Source: Chryseobacterium nepalense (lineage in GTDB: Bacteria > Bacteroidota > Bacteroidia > Flavobacteriales > Weeksellaceae). From it: DNA of 64,000 bases. The notes below the pieces were generated by a model, which saw nothing but the letters and a program-made list of their open reading frames with translations, did no database searches and had not been told where the DNA came from. Shown here one piece after another: positions 58,331 to 64,000 of the stretch (position 1 is its first letter; each line of letters starts with the position of its first letter). Both the position numbers and the translations under genes were made by a program. The stretch spans positions 3,224,001-3,288,000 of the forward strand of contig NZ_CP096203.1 of NCBI RefSeq assembly GCF_023195755.1, given 5' to 3'.

Positions 58331-58582
58331 TCAGTTTAATTTAAATATAGCTGTTACAAACAGTGTTTCTTCATTTTCAAAAATATAATGAACAGAAACA
58401 GGAAAGTCTTCCATTGAGCAGACGTTAATTCCGTCAAATCTTTCGTGATGCTGTGAGATGTTATTGATAGTGGCTTTAAGGCCTTCCAGAAAATCGATTC
58501 CTTTTTGTTTATTTTCTGCACTAAAAACCCTCATAAGAAGCCTTATGTCATTTTTTGCAATAGAAGAAAGAAGAATTTTCAT
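58331..58582 (-). CDS. RelE/ParE-type toxin
   Basis: An 83-residue protein with the ParE/RelE fold pattern: an N-terminal strand MKILLSSIAKNDIRLL, helix FSAENKQKGIDFLEGLKATI, then the strand block HERFDGINVCSMEDFPVSVH and YIFENEETLFVTAIF. ParE-type toxins act on gyrase and RelE-type on mRNA; this sequence does not decide which. It directly follows the antitoxin gene with no gap. It is a core-genome-side toxin-antitoxin module, not part of the islands. Confidence 0.75.
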   Translation of the reverse strand: MKILLSSIAKNDIRLLMRVFSAENKQKGIDFLEGLKATINNISQHHERFDGINVCSMEDFPVSVHYIFENEETLFVTAIFKLN

Positions 58583-58810
58583 TTAAGCACAATACTTTTT
58601 CAGCTCCGAAATATTTTCGTAAAAATCCAGTTTGGTAGAAGGGTTTTCATTATGAAACTGAATCCTGTATAAAATTTCATCCATATGAAACGGAGAAACC
58701 GGAGGAGTCTTCTTCTCTTCAAAGCTTTCCATCATTTTTGCAAAAGCTTCTAAAGCATCAGGACCAAAGTTCTCAATCTTTCTTTTTAAAATTTCTGCAG
58801 TTGCACTCAT
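58583..58810 (-). CDS. Antitoxin partner of the ParE-type toxin
   Basis: A 75-residue protein starting MSATAEILKRKIENFGPDAL, with a helical N-terminal half and a proline-rich middle (EEKKTPPVSPFHMDEILYRI) suited to wrapping the toxin. It is upstream of the toxin gene in the same operon, the usual order for this class. An ATG immediately upstream (58813) is equally possible as start. No DNA-binding motif is obvious. Confidence 0.65.
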   Translation of the reverse strand: MSATAEILKRKIENFGPDALEAFAKMMESFEEKKTPPVSPFHMDEILYRIQFHNENPSTKLDFYENISELKKYCA

Positions 58811-58996
58811 CATTTTTATTTTTAAAGGTTAATGAGGTTGTTTTGATGGGGTAAAGGTAAGAAAAATATTTAAATTTTTAATATTTAGTTTAAAATTTTA
58901 GGGGTATAATAAAATAAAATGTAAATATTTGATACTGTTTCTCGTAATTAGGGGGGTAGTGGTATTTTTTTATAAAATTAAATGGTAAATAAAAAG

Positions 58997-59015
58997 GCCT
59001 TCAAAAACTGAAGGC
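58997..59015 (-). terminator. Terminator of hemH
   Basis: GCCTTCA and TGAAGGC flank a five-base loop. On the minus strand the hairpin is followed by TTTTTATT. It lies just past the hemH stop at 59023. Confidence 0.75.
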
Positions 59016-59022
59016 TGATATT

Positions 59023-60069
59023 TTAAACTAAATAAAATTCATTGAGCTTTTCCTCACATAGGGTTTTAACAACTTCAATCCATCGGTCTTCGTCATTCAG
59101 GCACGGAATATAATGGAAATTTTCGCCGCCGGCTTCTGTAAACTGATGTTTCCCTTCAACCGATATTTCCTCAAGTGTTTCCAGGCAGTCTGAAACAAAC
59201 GCCGGACAAACAACTGCAAGGTTTTTAATTCCTTTTTTAGGAATGGTTTCAAAGGTTTCATCTGTATAAGGTTCGATCCACTTATCTTTTCCAAGCCTGG
59301 ACTGAAACGATACAATAACCTTTTCCTTGGGTAGATTCAGTTTTTGAATAACGGTTTCTGTAGTTTTAAAGCACTGGTGGCGATAGCAGAATTGGTGACT
59401 CGGGTTATTCTCCCTTGTGCAGCAATCGTTGAGGTTGCAGGTTTTGGTGGGATCTGTTTTAAAGATATGCCTTTCCGGAACCCCATGATATGAGAACTGC
59501 AGCGCATCGAAATTTTCAGGAAGTTTCTCGCGAATGCTTTCGGCAAGGCAGTTGATATAGATTTCACGGTTGTAGAATGGTTGAATATAATTGATTTTTA
59601 CTCCCGGAAATTTCTGTTTCCTTACTTCTTCAGCTTTTTCAATAACGGTTTCTGTGGTACTCATCGCATATTGAGGATACAGGGGAAAAAGGACGATTTC
59701 GGTGACTCCTTTTTCAGCAAGAGCACGAATTCCCGTTTCAATGCTGGGTTCGGCATACCTCATCCCGATTTCTACAGGAACATCAACCAGTTTCTGTAAT
59801 TTTTTCCGGATTTTCTCGGTAATAACGATCAAAGGTGATCCTTCATCCGTCCATACGGTTTTATAGGCTTCGGCGGATTTTGGCGGACGTGTTTTCAGGA
59901 TGATTCCCTGTACAAGAAGTGCACGGAAGATCCATCTGTAATCAATTACTTTTTCGTCCATCAGGAACTCGTCAAGATATTCCTTTACATCCTTTACATC
60001 CGTAGATTTTGGCGAACCGAGATTTACCAATAAAATTCCTTTTTTTGAATTGGAAGATTCTTTCTGCAA
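59023..60069 (-). CDS. hemH: Ferrochelatase
   Basis: It inserts ferrous iron into protoporphyrin IX, the last step of heme synthesis. The 348 residues are family length. The N-terminal GILLVNLGSPKSTDVKDVKE and the catalytic His region FSYHGVPERH (about residues 192-201) are clear. The cysteine-rich segment TCNLNDCCTRENN with SHQFCYRHQC follows, as in many bacterial ferrochelatases. It is transcribed leftwards, downstream of the NifU-like gene with a 56-base gap, so the two may share a transcript. Confidence 0.93.
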   Translation of the reverse strand: MQKESSNSKKGILLVNLGSPKSTDVKDVKEYLDEFLMDEKVIDYRWIFRALLVQGIILKTRPPKSAEAYKTVWTDEGSPLIVITEKIRKKLQKLVDVPVEIGMRYAEPSIETGIRALAEKGVTEIVLFPLYPQYAMSTTETVIEKAEEVRKQKFPGVKINYIQPFYNREIYINCLAESIREKLPENFDALQFSYHGVPERHIFKTDPTKTCNLNDCCTRENNPSHQFCYRHQCFKTTETVIQKLNLPKEKVIVSFQSRLGKDKWIEPYTDETFETIPKKGIKNLAVVCPAFVSDCLETLEEISVEGKHQFTEAGGENFHYIPCLNDEDRWIEVVKTLCEEKLNEFYLV

Positions 60070-60125
60070 GATTTTTTAATTTATAGTTTACTATTCTTCT
60101 TCGGATTCTTAGTTTGGTTTTTAAA

Positions 60126-61004
60126 TTATCCGTTAACGGCTTCTACACGTTCTACCAGATCGGGAACGAATTGTTTTAAGATATTTTCAATTCCGTTTTT
60201 TAATGTAGCGGTAGAACTTGGACAACCGGAGCATGCTCCCTGCAGAAGCATTTTTGCGGTTTTATTTTCCTGATCATATTCCATTAAAGATATTTTTCCG
60301 CCATCGTTTTCTACGGCAGGAGCAACGTATTCATTCAGGATGTCAGAAATTTTCTGCTCGTCTTCTGTGTAGTCTCTGTTGATGATCTTTTCTACAGGGT
60401 TTTCATGTTTTTGAGCTTCAATATTTGAAATTTGCCCACCATTCTGAAGATATTCTGCAATCAGCGCCCGTACTGTCATCATAACCTGATGCCACTCTAC
60501 GGAATTGTCTCTTGTTACGGCAACAAAGTTGTCAGAAATAAATACTTCTTTAGCAAAATCGAATTCTTTAAAAATCGCCTCCGCCAAAGGAACTCCGTCT
60601 GCAGCGTCTCTTGATTTCACTTCCACAAATCCTTCCAGAAGCAATCTGTTGGAAACGAATTTCATCACATTGGGGTTCGGGGTCATTTCAGCATAAATCT
60701 GGTAAAGCTCCTTTTTCTTCTGAAGATAAATTCTCGGATTGGCCAGAAGCTCATCCTCAATTACATTTTTCAGGCTTTCCGCAACATGTTCCCATGCTAC
60801 CGTATCTTGTTTTGCAACTGCTACAAAATTAGCCGTAATAAAAATTCTTTCCACAAACGGATAGTTGAAAAGCTCCTGTGCCATGGGAATTTCTGAAATA
60901 TCCGAATCTCTGTCCAGTTCAAGAGAACCGGGAATCAGGTTGTAATCCGCCACAAATTTCATCACTTTCGGGTTTTCAGTAGGCTCTATAAGTATAGTAT
61001 GCAT
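60126..61004 (-). CDS. NifU-like iron-sulfur scaffold (double Nfu N-domain plus NifU domain)
   Basis: A 292-residue protein with two Nfu N-terminal domains in a row (ILIEPTENPKVMKFVADYNL at ~4-23 and YAEMTPNPNVMKFVSNRLLL at ~102-121). The C-terminal NifU domain contains the cluster-binding GACSGCPSSTATL (CxxC, about 257-269). It probably delivers iron-sulfur clusters, for instance to the nearby complex I. The ATG at 61004 (MHTILIEPTENP) is chosen because it begins the first domain; an upstream ATG adds eight residues. It lies upstream of hemH on the leftward strand. Confidence 0.9.
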   Translation of the reverse strand: MHTILIEPTENPKVMKFVADYNLIPGSLELDRDSDISEIPMAQELFNYPFVERIFITANFVAVAKQDTVAWEHVAESLKNVIEDELLANPRIYLQKKKELYQIYAEMTPNPNVMKFVSNRLLLEGFVEVKSRDAADGVPLAEAIFKEFDFAKEVFISDNFVAVTRDNSVEWHQVMMTVRALIAEYLQNGGQISNIEAQKHENPVEKIINRDYTEDEQKISDILNEYVAPAVENDGGKISLMEYDQENKTAKMLLQGACSGCPSSTATLKNGIENILKQFVPDLVERVEAVNG

Positions 61005-61148
61005 TTTTTCTTTAAATTTGAGATACAAAAATACGCAATTAGAAATTAGAAGAGGGAGGGAAGAAGTTAGATTTTTGCTATCGGTATGATTTAAAAATCA
61101 TCAATGATAAAACCCAATTCAATCACAATATTAAAATTCAAATTAAAT

Positions 61149-61685
61149 ATGGCACTTATCAAAGAACTTTTAGGAAAAGCACCGCAGATAGGAGAGAATA
61201 CCTTTTTGGCAGAAACGGCCACCATCATCGGTGATGTTACCATGGGACGGGATTGTAGTATATGGTACAATGCGGTAATCAGGGGAGATGTTCATTATAT
61301 AAAGATGGGAAATAAAGTGAATGTTCAGGACAATGCGATGCTGCACTGCACCTATCAGAAACATCCTTTGAATATCGGAAATAATGTTTCTATCGGGCAT
61401 AATGCCATTGTACATGGTTGTACCATTAAAGATAATGTATTGATCGGAATGGGTGCAATTGTTATGGATGATTGTCTTGTGGAGGAAAATTCTATTGTAG
61501 GTGCAGGCTCTGTTGTGACCCAAGGAACGCACATCAAATCAGGTGAAGTCTGGGGTGGAGTTCCGGCCAGAAAAATCAAAGATATTAATTCCCTGCTGCT
61601 TGAGGGAGAAGTAAACAGAATTGCTGATAATTATGTAAAATATTCTTCCTGGTACAAAGAAAACGTAAAACATGTGGAAGGATAA
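61149..61685 (+). CDS. Gamma-carbonic-anhydrase-family protein
   Basis: A 178-residue left-handed beta-helix protein. Hexapeptide repeats run throughout, and the metal-site residues are visible in DNAMLHCTYQKHPLNIGNNV and SIGHNAIVHGCTI (three His), with the RGDVHYIKMG strand before them. The N-terminus from the chosen ATG, MALIKELLGKAPQIGENTFL, is the family start; an in-frame ATG 15 codons upstream is not needed. The family contains carbonic anhydrases and acyl-group-linked relatives. It is a single rightward gene. Confidence 0.88.
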   Translation: MALIKELLGKAPQIGENTFLAETATIIGDVTMGRDCSIWYNAVIRGDVHYIKMGNKVNVQDNAMLHCTYQKHPLNIGNNVSIGHNAIVHGCTIKDNVLIGMGAIVMDDCLVEENSIVGAGSVVTQGTHIKSGEVWGGVPARKIKDINSLLLEGEVNRIADNYVKYSSWYKENVKHVEG

Positions 61686-61688
61686 TTG

Positions 61689-61759
61689 ATCAATAATGAA
61701 TTGTGAAAGGTAAATTTTCATTTATTTTCATGAATTAGCATTCACAATTCATCATTGAT
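61689..61759. repeat. Intergenic inverted repeat
   Basis: ATCAATAATGAATTGTGAA (61689-61707) and TTCACAATTCATCATTGAT (61741-61759) match with one mismatch, forming a long hairpin in the gap after the carbonic anhydrase gene. The vocabulary resembles the spacer at 5021-5073. Possibly a dispersed palindromic repeat of this genome. Confidence 0.5.
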
Positions 61760-61778
61760 TTAAAAGTTTATCACAAAA

Positions 61779-61805
61779 AAAATCTTGCCTATAGAGCAAG
61801 ATTTT
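61779..61805. terminator. Bidirectional terminator
   Basis: AAAATCTTGC and GCAAGATTTT flank a seven-base loop between the converging genes ending at 61685 and 61814. Confidence 0.85.
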
Positions 61806-61813
61806 ATTTTTTC

Positions 61814-62242
61814 TTAAGAATTCACCAATTCGGCTTTTCCATTAACACATTTTATAGATGAAGGCGGCATTACCATCATACAATCGGATACTACACTGTA
61901 TTTCTGATTAAATGCTTTTACCTTCTCTGTATAATCATTGATTTTTGGTAATATGGAAGTTTCCATTTTTTTAGGATAAGCGATATACAGCTGAGGTCCG
62001 CCGCATCCTTTTGCTCCCATAGGTGCAAAAGTCCATTCTGCAGCATCCGTACATTTTTCTTTTGAAATTTCAGATTCTATGGAAGCTTTTAATTTATCCA
62101 GTTGTGCCTGATCATACTTCTGGCTGTTTTCGTCAGCAGGTCTCTCCGAAATATCTTTGGGAAGACTGGCATCCGTATTTTTTGTTGAAGAGCACGAAGC
62201 CGTAAAAAGCATCACGCACAAGGCTAATACAGGGATTTTCAT
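61814..62242 (-). CDS. Predicted lipoprotein, unknown
   Basis: A 142-residue protein with a lipoprotein signal (MKIPVLALCVMLFTASCSST, lipidated Cys at ~17) and an acidic mature N-terminus. The later WTFAPMGAKGCGGPQLYIAYP carries a CGGP segment seen in small Bacteroidetes lipoproteins of unknown role. Further cysteines in CTDAAEW and VVSDCMMVMP suggest disulfides. It is transcribed leftwards, divergent from the helicase gene 89 bases away. Confidence 0.75.
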   Translation of the reverse strand: MKIPVLALCVMLFTASCSSTKNTDASLPKDISERPADENSQKYDQAQLDKLKASIESEISKEKCTDAAEWTFAPMGAKGCGGPQLYIAYPKKMETSILPKINDYTEKVKAFNQKYSVVSDCMMVMPPSSIKCVNGKAELVNS

Positions 62243-62331
62243 AAGTTGTTTTTCTCTCGTTATGTTGAAGATTTTTCAAAAGTTATGCCAAGGTAAGGAT
62301 TTAAATTTCATTTTCCGTAATTTTGAAGGCG

Positions 62332-64000
62332 ATGAACAATCATTTTTTTGACTTAATAGAACATACCAACCGGAGTGTATTTTTAACGGGAAAAGCAGGA
62401 ACAGGGAAAACCACTTTTCTTAATGAATTTGTAAAACGCACCCGAAAAAAACATATTGTCGTTGCGCCTACAGGAATTGCGGCGATCAATGCAGGAGGCG
62501 TTACCATTCACTCGATGTTTGGGCTTCCGCTGCGGACTTTTCTTCCCACTACCGAAAGAATTGATACCAGTCTGGCAAACAATATTGCTGACCTGATGCC
62601 GCATTTCAAATACCGGAAAGATAAGCTGAAACTTTTGCGGGAAGTGGAAATAATCATCATCGATGAGGTTTCCATGCTTCGTGCTGATGTTCTGGATATG
62701 ATGGACTTTTCCCTGCGGTTTATCCGGAGAAATAACCAGCGTTTCGGAGGAGTTCAGATGTTATTTATCGGGGATTTGTATCAGCTTCCGCCGGTGGTGA
62801 GAGACGAACATATTTTAAAAATGTATTACCACTCTCCGTTTTTCTTCGACAGTCATGCTATTAAAGAAATACCTTTAATTACGATAGAACTGACGAAAGT
62901 GTACAGGCAATCTGATGAAAATTTCCTTGCCATACTGAATGCGATCCGTGACGGTGATGTCGCCAATATCGATTTTGAGCATTTAAATGAAAGATACGAC
63001 CCCAATTTTGAAATGGGTGACGAGCCTTATGTTTATCTCTGTTCCCATAATAAAATGGCAGACGATATCAACCAGGAAAAGCTGGATGAATTAAAGGTAA
63101 GTTCTAAAACCTATGAAGCCAAACTTTTCGGGGAATTCAGGGAAAACCAGTTTCCGAACGAACAGTTTTTAGATTTGAAAATAGGCGCTCAGATTATGTT
63201 TATCCGTAATGATATTTCAGGAGAGAAAAAATATTTTAATGGAAAACTGGGCGAAATTTCTGCGCTGGATGAGAACGAAATCAAAGTAATTCTTGACGGC
63301 AGCGAAAGAGAAATTACGGTAAAAAGAGAGGTTTGGGAACAGAAAAAATACTTCCTTGATACCGATAAAAATATCAAAGAGGAAGTTTTGGGAAGCTTCG
63401 AGCAGTTTCCGATAAAGCTTGCCTGGGCAGTTACCATTCATAAAAGCCAGGGACTTACTTTCGACAAAGTAATTATTGATGCCGGAAAAAGCTTTACGGC
63501 AGGGCAGGTTTATGTGGCATTATCACGATGCAGAACGCTGGAGGGTATTGTTTTAAAATCCAGAATTACCCCGGAAGTTATTTTTAAAGACAACCGAATT
63601 CTTCATTTTCACAGCGACACGGTAGCCAATGATAAGGTTGAGGCTATTTTAAATAATGAAAAGTATGATTACAGCATCCGAAAAGTGCTTCGTACCGTAG
63701 ATTCTCAATGGTTGCTGAAAGAAGTGGAAGAATGGAATAAACTTTCCGTGGCTACGAAAAGTATAGATCATGTAAAGACTAATCAGCTTTATTTGCAGCT
63801 GAAACATGAGATTGTTAACCTCGGTAAAATATTTGAAAAACTGGAAAGAGTAATTTCCCAGAAGGTTAATAATTTTATCGAGCAGAAAGAAGAATGGTCT
63901 GAAATTGAAAATAAAACAAAAGGAGCGGTTAATTTCTTTTTTACGGAGATCAGGGATAAAATTTTCAGTCCGCTGAAAGATTTTTATGCTGAAATTAAAG
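62332..64000 (+). CDS. Pif1/RecD-like DNA helicase (cut by right window edge)
   Basis: The visible 556 codons start MNNHFFDLIEHTNRSVFLTG and run off the window. Motif I is LTGKAGTGKTTFLNEF, then APTGIAAINAGGVTIHSMFG (Ia), IIIIDEVSMLRADVLDMMDF (motif II), FIGDLYQLPPV (III), KVYRQSD (IV-like) and LAWAVTIHKSQGLTFDKVII (V/VI), then YVALSRCRTLEGIVLKS. This is the superfamily 1B Pif1/RecD2 pattern, a 5'-to-3' helicase. The C-terminal extension present in Bacteroidetes relatives would lie beyond the edge. Confidence 0.9.
   Translation, partial: MNNHFFDLIEHTNRSVFLTGKAGTGKTTFLNEFVKRTRKKHIVVAPTGIAAINAGGVTIHSMFGLPLRTFLPTTERIDTSLANNIADLMPHFKYRKDKLKLLREVEIIIIDEVSMLRADVLDMMDFSLRFIRRNNQRFGGVQMLFIGDLYQLPPVVRDEHILKMYYHSPFFFDSHAIKEIPLITIELTKVYRQSDENFLAILNAIRDGDVANIDFEHLNERYDPNFEMGDEPYVYLCSHNKMADDINQEKLDELKVSSKTYEAKLFGEFRENQFPNEQFLDLKIGAQIMFIRNDISGEKKYFNGKLGEISALDENEIKVILDGSEREITVKREVWEQKKYFLDTDKNIKEEVLGSFEQFPIKLAWAVTIHKSQGLTFDKVIIDAGKSFTAGQVYVALSRCRTLEGIVLKSRITPEVIFKDNRILHFHSDTVANDKVEAILNNEKYDYSIRKVLRTVDSQWLLKEVEEWNKLSVATKSIDHVKTNQLYLQLKHEIVNLGKIFEKLERVISQKVNNFIEQKEEWSEIENKTKGAVNFFFTEIRDKIFSPLKDFYAEIK

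Noticed and set aside
58583..58813. Toxin-antitoxin pair as part of the islands
   Set aside because: It lies among core genes about 15 kb beyond the last att remnant with no nearby mobility signature.
1..64000. CRISPR array, rRNA operon or riboswitch
   Set aside because: No regularly spaced repeats, no rRNA-like conserved segments and no recognisable aptamer core (for example ahead of ribD or hemH) were seen on either strand.

Overview
The window looks like the chromosome of a flavobacterium of the Weeksellaceae type (Chryseobacterium or a close relative). This rests on a Bacteroidetes-style NADH dehydrogenase operon, a nuclease with a type IX secretion C-terminal domain, a DUF5103 T9SS plug-type protein, TAnnTTTG-type -7 promoter boxes and a low GC content. 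The species call is inference; no rRNA is present.

Layout. Bases 1-15471 are core genome: nuoGFEDCBA read leftwards (nuoG is cut by the window edge and a predicted outer-membrane protein sits between nuoF and nuoG), then a GNAT-like protein, a YugP-type zinc peptidase, a YigZ protein, ribD, a DUF349 protein, aroE, a LolC/E-type permease, rbfA and methylmalonyl-CoA epimerase. At 15533-15606 lies a tRNA with a CAU anticodon. Its 3' 46 bases recur exactly at 30084-30129, and a degenerate piece recurs at 43861-43880. The DNA between is therefore two very AT-rich islands integrated in tandem in one tRNA gene.

Island 1 (about 14.5 kb) is a defence island. It carries (i) an eight-gene leftward operon with an XRE repressor, ImmA/IrrE protease, thymidylate-synthase-like enzyme, nucleotide-kinase/base-hypermodification family protein, dCTP-deaminase-like membrane protein, pyrophosphohydrolase-like protein and AcpS-type phosphopantetheinyl transferase, which I read as a candidate nucleotide or DNA-base modification system; (ii) a Hachiman pair (HamA nuclease, HamB helicase); and (iii) a Septu-type pair (ATPase, HNH). 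Its integrase is truncated.

Island 2 (about 13.8 kb) has an intact tyrosine recombinase next to its left att site. It is followed by a tight three-gene operon that I do not recognise as a described system: a GHKL ATPase, a STAS-like/phosphoribosyltransferase-like protein, and a calcineurin-type phosphoesterase fused to a phosphoribosyltransferase-like domain. Next come small secreted proteins, a 116-base nested palindrome, a Rep-like protein with an excisionase-like protein, and a 1097-residue helicase with a candidate nuclease tail.

Bases 44312-54289 are accessory DNA of a different kind, with GC closer to the core: a double NUMOD4 protein, a 1327-residue protein of unknown function, a small nucleotidyltransferase, and a polymorphic-toxin locus (zincin toxin with a frameshift, candidate immunity gene, partial orphan toxin cassette). 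From 55014 the core genome resumes: endonuclease I with T9SS tail, MBL-fold hydrolase, DUF5103 protein, a ParE-type toxin-antitoxin pair, hemH, a NifU-like protein, gamma carbonic anhydrase, a lipoprotein, and a Pif1/RecD-like helicase cut by the right edge.
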